DNA of 32,135 nt from Deltaproteobacteria bacterium (GTDB lineage: Bacteria > Desulfobacterota > Binatia > UBA12015): NCBI GenBank assembly GCA_016874715.1, contig VGTK01000054.1:1-32135 (forward strand), read 5' to 3'. The notes beneath the pieces were generated by a model. The model did not search any database. It worked only from the letters and a program-made list of their open reading frames with translations, and was not told where the DNA came from. The translations under genes and the position numbers were made by a program. Below, in pieces: positions 9,429 to 17,124 of the stretch (its first letter is position 1; each line of letters opens with the position of its first letter).

Positions 9429-11032
9429 GCGCGCGCGGAGAGCGTGCCCCGGGCGCGCCCATCGTCGTCGCGATCGCGGGACGTCCCAACGCGGGGAAGT
9501 CGACGCTGTTCAACCGGCTGCTGCGCCGCCAGAAGGCGATCGTCTACGACACGCCGGGCGTCACGCGCGACGAGAACCGCGGCACGCTGCGGCGCGACGG
9601 ACGCGTCTTCGAGATCGTCGACACCGGCGGCATCGAGGAGCAGGCCGACGCCGGGCATCTGGCGGGCCGCGTACACGCACGGAGCCTCGCGACCATCGCG
9701 CACGCCGACCAGATCGTCTACGTGCTCGACGGCCGCGCCGGGCTGTCACCCGCCGACGTCGCGGTCGCGCGCCGCATCCGTCAGCTCGGCATTCCCGCGA
9801 TCTTCGCCGTCAACAAGATCGACCGCGGCAACCAGGAGAGCCGGACGATCGACTTCCTCGAGCTCGGGGAGGCCGATCTGGTGCCGGTCTCTGCGGCGCA
9901 CGGCCTCGGCGTCGACGAGCTGTGGCGCCGCATCGACCAGGCCTTTCCGCCGCGTCCCGACGCGGCGGACGAGGGCGAAGCGGAGGCCGACGGGGTCGCG
10001 GCCGACGGCGACGCGGCCGAGGCCGGTGCCGCCGCCGACTCCCGAGCACCGACGCGGATCGCGCTCGTCGGGCGCCCCAACGTCGGCAAGTCGTCTCTGC
10101 TGAACCGGCTGGTCGGCTTCGAGCGCGCGCTCGTCGATGCGACGCCGGGAACGACGCGCGACGCGGTGGACGTCCGCATCGAGCACGCGGGTCGCGAGTA
10201 CGTCGTGGTGGACACCGCGGGGCTGCGCCGCCCGAGCCGCATCGACGAGCCGATCGAGTCGTACGCCGCCGGTGCGTCGCTGCGCGCGTTGATGCGCACC
10301 GAGGTGGCGATCCTGGTGCTCGACGCGAAGGTCGGCGTCACCGACCAGGACATGCGCCTCGCCGACCTCGCGTGGCGCAAGGGCCGCGGCCTGGTCGTCG
10401 CCGTGAACAAGGCCGATCTCGCACCGGAGCTCGCCGCCGAGCAGTGCCACGACACGATCGCCAGGCGCCTGCCACAGTGGCCGCCGCTGCCGGTGCTGCG
10501 CGTCAGCGCGCAGGAGGGCACCGGGATCTGGAACCTCTTCGCCGCCGTCGACACCGTGGTGGCGTCGTTCCGGCGTCGCGTTCCGACGGCGCGGCTCAAC
10601 GACGTCGTGCGGGCGGCGATCGACGTGCAGGCGCCGCCGACCGAGCACGGGCGCGTCGTCAAGCTGTACTATGCGACGCAGGCGAGCGCGTCGCCGCCGC
10701 ACGTCGTGCTGTTCGGCAGCCAGCGCGAGAAGCTGCCGCAGTCGTGGATCCGCTTCCTCACGCACCGCCTGCGCGACGAGTTCGCGCTGGTCGGCGTGCC
10801 GCTCAAGGTGAGCGCGCGGCAGCGCGAGGGGCGTCGCGAGGAGCCGGCGCCGGGGGCGACGGCGCCCGCGCGCCCGGGCGCGAAGCCGCGTGCCGGAAGG
10901 GCAGCGAAGCCGAAGGTGCGGATCCCCGTGCCCAGGAAGCCGAAGCCCGGTATTCCGCCCGGCCCGCACCGCAAGCGGGTGGCGGCGAAGAAGAAGCCGG
11001 CGCCGCCGCGGGCGAAGAAGCCGCGCCGCTGA
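9425..11032 (+). CDS. der: Ribosome biogenesis GTPase Der (EngA) with long basic C-terminal tail
   Basis: Der has two tandem GTPase domains and acts in 50S assembly. Domain 1 shows GRPNAGKST (G19 on), VTRDEN, DTGG and NKID; domain 2 shows GRPNVGKSS (G216 on), TTRDAVD, DTAG and NKAD. A KH-like domain follows (HGRVVKLYYATQ, HVVLFG, FLTHRLRDEF). At 535 residues it is longer than typical Der (about 440-490). The extra length is an Ala/Asp/Glu-rich linker between the G domains (about 177-207) and a roughly 70-residue Lys/Arg/Pro/Ala-rich tail after residue 465. Such tails occur in some Der proteins and are probably RNA-binding. The GTG start overlaps the era stop by 4 nt. Confidence 0.95.
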   Translation: MSARGERAPGAPIVVAIAGRPNAGKSTLFNRLLRRQKAIVYDTPGVTRDENRGTLRRDGRVFEIVDTGGIEEQADAGHLAGRVHARSLATIAHADQIVYVLDGRAGLSPADVAVARRIRQLGIPAIFAVNKIDRGNQESRTIDFLELGEADLVPVSAAHGLGVDELWRRIDQAFPPRPDAADEGEAEADGVAADGDAAEAGAAADSRAPTRIALVGRPNVGKSSLLNRLVGFERALVDATPGTTRDAVDVRIEHAGREYVVVDTAGLRRPSRIDEPIESYAAGASLRALMRTEVAILVLDAKVGVTDQDMRLADLAWRKGRGLVVAVNKADLAPELAAEQCHDTIARRLPQWPPLPVLRVSAQEGTGIWNLFAAVDTVVASFRRRVPTARLNDVVRAAIDVQAPPTEHGRVVKLYYATQASASPPHVVLFGSQREKLPQSWIRFLTHRLRDEFALVGVPLKVSARQREGRREEPAPGATAPARPGAKPRAGRAAKPKVRIPVPRKPKPGIPPGPHRKRVAAKKKPAPPRAKKPRR

Positions 11033-11075
11033 CGCTGCGCGAGCGGTGGCGCGTGGCGTCAGCTAAGAGCGGTAG

Positions 11076-11699
11076 ATGCGCGACGACGATCTGGACCAGG
11101 ACCTGCAGGATCTCGAGCTGGAGGGCACGATGTCGACCGGTCTGCTCGACTGGAACGAGAGCGTGCTGGTGGTCATCGACGTACAGGAGCGGTACATCCC
11201 GCACCTGTACGAAGGGGCACGCGTGGTCGAGGCGACGCGCCGGTTGATCGAGGGCGCGAAGCTGGTCGGCGTGCCGGTGCTGGTCACCGAGCAGTACCCC
11301 GAGGGGCTCGGCCACACGACGCCGGCTCTGCGCGGGATCCTGCCCGCCGCGACGAAGCCGATCGCCAAGCGCACCATGTCGTGCGTCGGCGAGCCGGATT
11401 TCGTCGAGGCGCTGCGCGCGACCGAGCGTGCGCAGGTCGTGATCGCGGGCATCGAGGCGCAGGCCTGCGTGAACCAGACGGTGCACGACCTGCTCTCCGC
11501 CGACTGCGAGACGCACATCGTGATCGACGCGATGTCGTCGCGCTTCCGCCGCGACTACGACGTCGCCGTCGAGCGCCAGATCCGGGCCGGCGCGATCCCG
11601 ACGACCGTGGAGGCGGTGCTGCTCGAGTGGGTGCGCACCGCCGATGCGCCGGAGTTCCAGAAGATCCGCGCCCTCATCCGCGACCCGCTGCCGGCCTGA
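11076..11699 (+). CDS. Isochorismatase-family cysteine hydrolase
   Basis: This is a compact alpha/beta hydrolase of the isochorismatase/nicotinamidase/YcaC superfamily. The catalytic triad is readable as D35 (VVIDVQERY), K98 (IAKRTMSC) and C131 (GIEAQACVNQT, with the cis-peptide region just before). Its 207-residue length and short insertions resemble YcaC/YcaD-type hydrolases more than true isochorismatases, so the substrate is unknown. Two in-frame starts are possible: ATG 11076 has no clear ribosome binding site, while ATG 11130 is preceded by GGAGG five bases upstream and would give 189 residues. It begins 43 nt after der in the same direction and is followed at once by a tandem hairpin region, so it probably ends the operon. 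Confidence 0.9.
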   Translation: MRDDDLDQDLQDLELEGTMSTGLLDWNESVLVVIDVQERYIPHLYEGARVVEATRRLIEGAKLVGVPVLVTEQYPEGLGHTTPALRGILPAATKPIAKRTMSCVGEPDFVEALRATERAQVVIAGIEAQACVNQTVHDLLSADCETHIVIDAMSSRFRRDYDVAVERQIRAGAIPTTVEAVLLEWVRTADAPEFQKIRALIRDPLPA

Positions 11700-11705
11700 C
11701 GCGAC

Positions 11706-11751
11706 CCTCCGGCGATCGCCGGAGGCGATGTCGCTCCGGCGACGCGGAGCG
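11706..11751. terminator. Tandem hairpins between convergent genes (likely bidirectional terminator)
   Basis: Six bases after the isochorismatase-family stop is a perfect 20-bp palindrome (CCTCCGGC-GATC-GCCGGAGG, 11706-11725). Immediately after it is a second hairpin at 11732-11751 (CGCTCCG, 6-nt loop, CGGAGCG). The opposing hydrolase gene ends 44 nt further on. There is no U-tract, so intrinsic termination is not proven, but position and stem strength fit a shared terminator. Confidence 0.5.
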
Positions 11752-11794
11752 TGCAGGCGCTTCCGCCGCGTCGGTTCGGCCTGGTCCGCGTGCG

Positions 11795-12652
11795 CTACGC
11801 GCTCCGAGGGGGCTGCCGGGCGCCGCGGGAGCGCGCCACGTGCGTCCGCACCGCCTCGAGCCACGCTGCGCGTCCGGACTTCTGCGGGCTGTGGCCCGCG
11901 CCGGGGATGCGCACCAGCGTCGAGCCCGCGATGCCACGGGCGAGCTCCTCCGCGGCCGCGAGGAACGGGACGTCCTGCTGCCCGACGACGATGGTCGTCG
12001 GGCAGCGGATCTCGCCGAGGCGACCTGCGACGGGAGCGTGATCCGAGAGCAGCGCCGCGAGCTGCAGGAAGGCCGCGGGGTCGAGCGCCTCGAGCTTGGC
12101 ACGTGCGCGGTCCCGGAAGCGCTCCTCGCCCTCGAGGCGCGCGATGTCGAGGTCCTCGCCGGCGAGCGCCATGGCGTCCACCGCGGCGATGAGGCGCCGC
12201 ATCCCCGAGCGGCGGACGGCATCGAGCATGCGTGCCAGCGCCTGCGAGAGGAGTGGCACGGGGCCCGCGCTGGTGTCCATCAGGATCAGCGAGGCGACGC
12301 GCTCCGGGTGGGCGAGCGTGAAGCGCAGGGCCAGCATGCCGCCGAGCGAGTGGCCGAGGAGATCCGCGCGCTCGATGCCTGCTGCGTCGAAGAACCCGTG
12401 CAGATCGGTCGTGAGCTGCGCGAAGTCGTATCCGTTGCCGGGGTTCGACGAGCCGCCGTGGCCACGCTGGTCGACCAGGACCAGACGCCCGAGGTCGGCG
12501 AGGCCGGCGGTGACGTCGGCAAAGTCGTCGCGGCTGCCGGTGAACCCGTGCACGAGGAGCAGCGGGCGCGGCCCGCTCCCGTGCTCCTCCCACGCGAGCG
12601 TGACGCCGGGCAGCTCGGCGCGGCGAACGGCAGCGGGGGAGGCGGCGGCCAT
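11795..12652 (-). CDS. Alpha/beta-fold hydrolase
   Basis: This 285-residue cytoplasmic hydrolase has all the classic elements: the oxyanion-hole HGF at 35-37, the region VLVDQRGHGGSS, the nucleophile elbow GHSLGG with S102, the acid D227 in VVGQQDVPF and the base H254 in PGAGHSPQ. The cap region is helical and Arg/Ala-rich. Closest groups are the general alpha/beta hydrolase 6 / 3-oxoadipate enol-lactonase-like families; the substrate cannot be read from sequence. The ATG at 12650-12652 gives an N-terminus leading straight into the first beta strand. It is divergent from the aldolase/dehydrogenase gene across 260 nt and convergent with the isochorismatase-family gene. Confidence 0.88.
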   Translation of the reverse strand: MAAASPAAVRRAELPGVTLAWEEHGSGPRPLLLVHGFTGSRDDFADVTAGLADLGRLVLVDQRGHGGSSNPGNGYDFAQLTTDLHGFFDAAGIERADLLGHSLGGMLALRFTLAHPERVASLILMDTSAGPVPLLSQALARMLDAVRRSGMRRLIAAVDAMALAGEDLDIARLEGEERFRDRARAKLEALDPAAFLQLAALLSDHAPVAGRLGEIRCPTTIVVGQQDVPFLAAAEELARGIAGSTLVRIPGAGHSPQKSGRAAWLEAVRTHVARSRGARQPPRSA

Positions 12653-12824
12653 GGCGTGCTCCTACCCGATTCCCGCGCGCGCGTCAGGCGCTGGGCGGCG
12701 GCCCGGGCGGACGCCCGGGCGAGCGCTGCGGGGCGGCGTCAAGTAGGTCGTCGGGGGCCGGCCCGGCGGCGTGCTGCGGCCGCGAGAGCGACGTCGGGGC
12801 TGGCCGGGCCCCCGCGCGGTCCGC

Positions 12825-12830
12825 TATAAA
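12825..12830 (+). promoter_or_regulatory. Candidate -10 element upstream of the aldolase/dehydrogenase gene
   Basis: TATAAA is the only A/T-rich hexamer in the GC-rich 260-nt divergent intergenic region and matches the sigma-70 -10 consensus at five of six positions. No convincing -35 is seen at the expected distance. It would leave a leader of roughly 75-80 nt before the ATG at 12913, which has GGAG six bases upstream. Confidence 0.3.
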
Positions 12831-12912
12831 GGTCGGACGCACGGCGCCGCCGCGCGCGGTCCGTCGGCGAAGCCGAGCGACCCATCCGCCCGAGACACAC
12901 CCGGAGAATCCC

Positions 12913-15033
12913 ATGCAGAGCCGCTGGTCCGACGACGACGCACGCGCCTTCCGCGAGCGCTATGCCGCTTCCGGCGAGGACCTCGCCCTGCGCGTGTACA
13001 CCTCGCGCCTGATCGGGAAGGACCCGGACCTGGTCATGCACGGCGGCGGGAATACGTCGGTGAAGACGCGCGTCCGCAGCGTGCTGGGCGAAGAGGTCGA
13101 CGCGATCTGCGTGAAGGGCAGCGGGTGGGACCTCGACTCGATCGAGCCCGCCGGCCTGCCCGCGATGCGCCTCGAGCCGCTGCGCGCGCTGCGGCGCCTG
13201 AGCGGCCTCTCCGACGAGGAGATGGTCAACCAGCAGCGCACGAACCTGTTCGACTCGACCGCGCCGAATCCGTCGGTGGAGACGCTGCTGCACGCGTTCT
13301 TGCCGCACAGGTTCATCGACCACACGCACGCCGACGCGATCCTCGCGCTGACCAACCAGCCTGACGGGGAGAAGATCGTTCGCGCGGCGCTCGGCGATCG
13401 GGTCGCGTTCGTACCGTACGTGATGCCGGGCTTCGCGCTGGCAAAGCTCGCCGCCGAGGTCTTCGAGCGCGACCCGAGGGTCGAGGCGATGGTCCTCCTG
13501 AAGCACGGCTTCTTCACCTTCGCCGACGACGCGCGCACCAGCTACGAGCGCACGGTCGCGTACGTCGACCGTGCCGAGAAGTACCTCGCGGAGCGTGCGA
13601 AGAGCGGTCTCGCGGGCGCCGCTGCGAAGATCGGCGCCGCGGACATGGATCAGGCGAAGGCGCGCGCCGCCGCGATCGCGCCGATCCTGCGCGGCCGCCT
13701 CGCGGCCGAGAGCGGCAACCCGGACATCCCGTGGAAGCGCATGATCCTCGAGCACCGCGTGAGCCCGGAGATCCTGGCCCTGCTCGCCGAGCCGGCCTGC
13801 GGCACGCTCGCGGCGCGCGGTCCGCTGACGCCCGACCACGTGATCCGCACCAAGGCGCACGCACTCTTCCTGCCGGGTCTCGCACTCGACGAGCCGGAGA
13901 AGCTCGCGCTGCAGGTCGACGGCGAGATCCGCGACTATCGCGGCCGCTACGACGCCTACTTCGCAGCACAGGTGGCGGCGAAGAACGTCGCGCGCACGAA
14001 GCTCGACCCCGACCCGCGTGTCCTGCTGGTCCCCGGCGTCGGGCTCTTCGGCGCGGGCAAGAGCCGCAAGGACGCCGCGATCGCCGCCGACATCGCCGAG
14101 CACACGCTGCGCGTGAAGTCGCAGGGGGAGGCTCTCGGTCGCTACGAGCCGCTCCCGGAGTCGGACCTGTTCGACATGGAGTACTGGAGCCTCGAGCAGG
14201 CGAAGCTGGGGAAGGAGGCCGAGAAGCCGCTCGCTCGCCAGGTGGCGCTGGTGACGGGGGCGGCGGGCGCGATCGGCGTCGGCATCTGCCTCGAGCTGGT
14301 CAGGGCCGGCGCGCACGTGATCCTCGCCGACGTCGACGCGGCCGGTCTCGAGCGCGCGCGCGAGCGCGTCGCGAAGGCCGGCGGGTCGAGCTGCTGCACG
14401 GCCGTGCGCATGGACGTGACGAACGAGGAGTCGGTGCGCGACGCCTTCGCGCACGCCTGCCGGACGTTCGGCGGCGTCGACGTCGTCGTGCCGAACGCCG
14501 GCATCGCGCACGTCGCGGCCCTCGCCGCGACCGCGCAGAAGGACTGGCAGCGCGTCATCGACGTGAATCTCGGGGGCTACTTCCTGACCATGCGCGAGGG
14601 CGCCCGCGTGCTGAGGCTGCAGGGTCTCGGCGGCAACATCGTGGTGAACGCGTCGAAGAACGTCTTCGGCCCGGGCGCCGACTTCGGTGCCTACAGCGCG
14701 TCGAAGGCGGCGGGACACCAGCTCGGCAAGGTCGCGGCGATCGAGCTGGCGCCGTTCGGCATCCGCGTCAACATGATCAACGCCGACGCCGTGTTCGCGG
14801 AAGGCGAGACCCAGTCCGGGCTGTGGCAGGAGATCGGCGCCGACCGCGCGAAGTCGAAGGGCATCGCGCCCGAGGCGCTCGAGGAGCACTACCGCGAGCG
14901 CAACCTGCTGCGCGCGAAGATCAGCGGCGCGCACGTCGGCAAGGCCGTCGTGTTCTTCGCAGCGAACGTGACGCCGACGACGGGGGCGACGCTGCCCGTC
15001 GACGGCGGGGTGGCCGCGGCCTTCCCGCGCTGA
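12913..15033 (+). CDS. Bifunctional class II aldolase / short-chain dehydrogenase (RhaD/YuxG-like fusion)
   Basis: The 706-residue protein fuses two enzymes. The N-terminal class II aldolase/adducin domain (about 1-430) has HGGGNTSVK (H43) and likely metal ligands H137 and H139 (HTHAD) and H198 (LKHGFF), with E123 a candidate catalytic acid. The C-terminal Rossmann short-chain dehydrogenase (about 440-706) has the TGAAGAIGVG dinucleotide motif from T448, NAG, and the catalytic YSASK (Y594, K598). This matches the family described as rhamnulose-1-phosphate aldolase/alcohol dehydrogenase, in which cleavage yields lactaldehyde and DHAP. No rhamnose isomerase, kinase or transporter is nearby, so the substrate is open. 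ATG 12913 is preceded by GGAG at good spacing; the start continues directly into family sequence. Confidence 0.9.
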   Translation: MQSRWSDDDARAFRERYAASGEDLALRVYTSRLIGKDPDLVMHGGGNTSVKTRVRSVLGEEVDAICVKGSGWDLDSIEPAGLPAMRLEPLRALRRLSGLSDEEMVNQQRTNLFDSTAPNPSVETLLHAFLPHRFIDHTHADAILALTNQPDGEKIVRAALGDRVAFVPYVMPGFALAKLAAEVFERDPRVEAMVLLKHGFFTFADDARTSYERTVAYVDRAEKYLAERAKSGLAGAAAKIGAADMDQAKARAAAIAPILRGRLAAESGNPDIPWKRMILEHRVSPEILALLAEPACGTLAARGPLTPDHVIRTKAHALFLPGLALDEPEKLALQVDGEIRDYRGRYDAYFAAQVAAKNVARTKLDPDPRVLLVPGVGLFGAGKSRKDAAIAADIAEHTLRVKSQGEALGRYEPLPESDLFDMEYWSLEQAKLGKEAEKPLARQVALVTGAAGAIGVGICLELVRAGAHVILADVDAAGLERARERVAKAGGSSCCTAVRMDVTNEESVRDAFAHACRTFGGVDVVVPNAGIAHVAALAATAQKDWQRVIDVNLGGYFLTMREGARVLRLQGLGGNIVVNASKNVFGPGADFGAYSASKAAGHQLGKVAAIELAPFGIRVNMINADAVFAEGETQSGLWQEIGADRAKSKGIAPEALEEHYRERNLLRAKISGAHVGKAVVFFAANVTPTTGATLPVDGGVAAAFPR

Positions 15034-15046
15034 TCCGCGACGCCGG

Positions 15047-15060
15047 GCGCCCCGGGGCGC
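15047..15060. terminator. GC-rich palindrome downstream of the aldolase/dehydrogenase gene
   Basis: A perfect 14-bp palindrome (GCGCCCCGGGGCGC) lies 14 nt after the stop codon. It lacks a U-tract and could be a weak terminator or chance in GC-rich DNA. The rest of the 292-nt spacer up to 15325 holds no convincing gene. Confidence 0.3.
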
Positions 15061-15325
15061 GACCCGCGGGACGCAAACCGGCTGCGACGCAACCCGGGTT
15101 GCGCCGTGCGCCGAAGCGCGGCAGGATCTGCTGCAGCATTCGACCGCCCGGGAGTCGCAGGCCCGTCGATCTTGCCGATTTGCGCGATTCGGCGTCCGAA
15201 AATTCGGAGCGGAGTCGCGGCTTTGGACGGCATGGCCCTTGCGTTGGGCGGATCCAGCAGTGCCTCCTCCGGTGTTCCAATCCTGACTGCGCGTGATCGC
15301 TGCGAGAGCCACCGTCGAGGAGCCA

Positions 15326-15865
15326 ATGTCCGACCCCATCCGTTCCACCCGATTCGTGCCCCGTTTCACGCAAACGCTCCTCGCGCTCGCATTCCTGTTG
15401 AACGGCTGCGCCGCGATCTTCGCAGGCGACCACGTCTCCGACGACGAGCGCGCGACGATCAACGAGGAGACCGCGCCGTACCTGCAGAAGGGCACCGGCG
15501 CGATCTCCGGCATCGTGCGGCTCCAGACCGACTACGGTGTGTTCGTTGCCGCACGGAACACCGAGGTCGTGCTCACGCCGGCGACCACGATCGCGATGGA
15601 GCGTTTCGAGGAGGAGGTCGTCGAGGACAACGAGATGCCGGGCAGCCGGAAGGCCGAACTGGAGCTGTTCGCGCGCACCGACGCGGCGGGACGCTTCCGC
15701 TTCGAGAAGCTGCCGCTCGGGCAGTACCTGCTCGCGAGCCCGGTCCGCTGGTCGCCGACCGGCCGCGGCGACGATGCGCACTTCGACGTACCGTACGCGC
15801 GCGTGACCCTTGTCGACGGCGAGCATGCAGACGTCGTCGTGACGCGCGCGGTCGAGCCGGACTGA
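15326..15865 (+). CDS. Putative lipoprotein with carboxypeptidase-regulatory-like (beta-sandwich) domain
   Basis: The 179-residue protein has a basic start, a hydrophobic core (TLLALAFLL) and NGC at residues 26-28, a weak lipobox suggesting a lipid-modified C28. The mature part begins with a polar helix and then GTGAISGIVRLQ, followed by strands ending in FARTDAAGRFRFEKLPLGQYLL. That is the typical turn of CarboxypepD_reg/SdrD B-like Ig domains, which often decorate exported proteins. ATG 15326 was chosen over GTG 15293 because GAGGAG stands just upstream. Function is unknown; periplasmic or outer-membrane-anchored location is inferred. Confidence 0.7.
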   Translation: MSDPIRSTRFVPRFTQTLLALAFLLNGCAAIFAGDHVSDDERATINEETAPYLQKGTGAISGIVRLQTDYGVFVAARNTEVVLTPATTIAMERFEEEVVEDNEMPGSRKAELELFARTDAAGRFRFEKLPLGQYLLASPVRWSPTGRGDDAHFDVPYARVTLVDGEHADVVVTRAVEPD

Positions 15866-15985
15866 CGTCCGCGCCGGCTTCGCCGTCCTCGAGCGTGGAG
15901 CCCGCCTGTGTTCCATCCGGGTGGAACCCGCCCGTGGTCCCTCCGGCGTGCTGCGCGGGCGCTCGGGGCGCGTGGCGGGCGGTGT

Positions 15986-16207
15986 CTAGCGCGCGACCGG
16001 CGGCTCGCCGCTGACGCGGCGGACCGCGATGTCGCGCACCTTGCGGCGCACGCCGAAGCGCGACTCGATCGTCACGTACGGCCCCTCGACCTCGACCACG
16101 GTGAACGGTCCCGGCTCGGCCATGATGACCACGAGGTCGCCGATGCCGATGTCGTCGTCCGCCACCCGCGCGGCGGGTCCCTGCGCCGATCCGTTGGTCG
16201 CTGCCAC
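15986..16207 (-). CDS. Small conserved-looking protein with SH3/KOW-like beta-barrel
   Basis: A 73-residue minus-strand ORF starting at GTG 16207. After a flexible 17-residue start the sequence reads IGIGDLVVIMAEPGPFTVVEV, then GPYVTIES and FGVRRKVRDIAVRRV: alternating strands with Gly turns that look like an SH3-like or KOW-type barrel of nucleic-acid or ribosome-associated proteins. Third-base G/C bias is strong. The ribosome binding site is weak, and I do not recognise a named family. It diverges from the SRPBCC gene at 16361 and is convergent with the lipoprotein gene. Confidence 0.55.
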   Translation of the reverse strand: MAATNGSAQGPAARVADDDIGIGDLVVIMAEPGPFTVVEVEGPYVTIESRFGVRRKVRDIAVRRVSGEPPVAR

Positions 16208-16360
16208 GCCGTGGTTCTTAGGACACCCGAGCGCGGGAAGCAAAGCGGTGGCGTGCGGGAAGCGCGGCTCGAACGCGCGTTCCGCGTATGCTTCGCCACG
16301 CAGCGCGCCTCCCCTCGCGACCGCCGGTCGCCGGTGGGGCCGGGACGGAGAACGGGCCGA

Positions 16361-16786
16361 GTGAGCCGAACCGAAAGGGCACCCCGGACGCTCCACGTCG
16401 AGCGTCACCTGCCGCAGCCGCCGGCGCGCGTCTGGCGGGCGCTCACCAAGTCGTGGCTGGTCGAGCAGTGGCTGATGTCGAACGACATGGTGCCGGAGGT
16501 CGGGCGGCGCTTCGCGTTCCGCGCGCAGGGCGGGCTCACACGATGCGAGGTGCTGGCCGTCGAGGAGCCGTGCCGGCTGGCCTGGCGCTGGGGAGATGGC
16601 AGGAAGGGCGGCGGTGCGCTCCGCACGGTCGTCACCTGGACGCTCGAGCCCAGCGGGGAGGGCACGTTGCTGCGTCTCGAGCACGCCGGCTTCGGCGTAC
16701 GGGACGAGCGCGCGTGCGAGGCGATGCGGGCGGGATGGCCGCGCGTTCTCGCCCGCCTCGCGGAGGTCGTCGGCGAGGGGCGCTGA
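16361..16786 (+). CDS. SRPBCC domain protein (AHSA1/START-like)
   Basis: A 141-residue protein of the AHSA1 branch of the Bet v1-like superfamily, which form a helix-grip pocket for hydrophobic ligands. Family hallmarks are the opening strand VERHLPQPPARVWRALT, the WLVEQWLMSN segment, the mid strand (CEVLAVEEPCRLAWRW), and VTWTLEPSGEGTLLRLEHAGF with a closing long helix ending near GWPRVLARLAEVV. The GTG at 16361 is preceded by a GGAG about ten bases upstream. Many homologues sit with ArsR regulators, but none is seen here. Ligand unknown. Confidence 0.85.
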   Translation: MSRTERAPRTLHVERHLPQPPARVWRALTKSWLVEQWLMSNDMVPEVGRRFAFRAQGGLTRCEVLAVEEPCRLAWRWGDGRKGGGALRTVVTWTLEPSGEGTLLRLEHAGFGVRDERACEAMRAGWPRVLARLAEVVGEGR

Positions 16787-16836
16787 CGCTCGGCAGCCTT
16801 GTCGTGCGCGGCTCGGGGCCGCGAGCACGGAACTCG

Positions 16837-16923
16837 TCAGGGATCGCGTCGTCCGCGGAAGAGGAAGACCCCGACCGCGCCGATCACGATGCCGATCACG
16901 AACGTGCTGCCGACGACGCTCAC
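16837..16923 (-). CDS. Candidate 28-residue single-pass membrane protein
   Basis: In the 338-nt spacer between the SRPBCC gene and the next gene, a minus-strand GTG at 16923 is preceded by GGGAGG at ideal spacing. The product is a hydrophobic helix (STFVIGIVIGAVGVFLF) with a positively charged end (RGRRDP). The same frame is open upstream to an ATG at 17025 (62 residues), but the extra part is Arg/Pro-rich and less protein-like. Nothing else in the spacer looks coding. It could be a membrane microprotein; tiny ORFs are easily spurious. Confidence 0.4.
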   Translation of the reverse strand: MSVVGSTFVIGIVIGAVGVFLFRGRRDP

Positions 16924-17124
16924 GAACCCTCCCGGACGCGCGAAGTGGCGCGTGTGGCGCGCCGGCCGTTCCCCCGCCGGGCGACCGGCGCAGCGCATCA
17001 GGCATCGATTCCGGTCCGGGGTCAAGCCCGATCAGGGGAATGGCGGATGCCTCTTCGTGGTGTGCCCGAGCAACCGTGCGGCGTTGCGTCGCGCGCGTTG
17101 CCAAGGGTGGGGGATTTCGGGCAG

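Noticed and set aside
12739..15513. Very long minus-strand open frame (924 codons) opposite the aldolase/dehydrogenase gene
   Set aside because: Arg/Asp/Val-rich shadow of a high-GC gene; the plus-strand frame has clear aldolase and dehydrogenase motifs.
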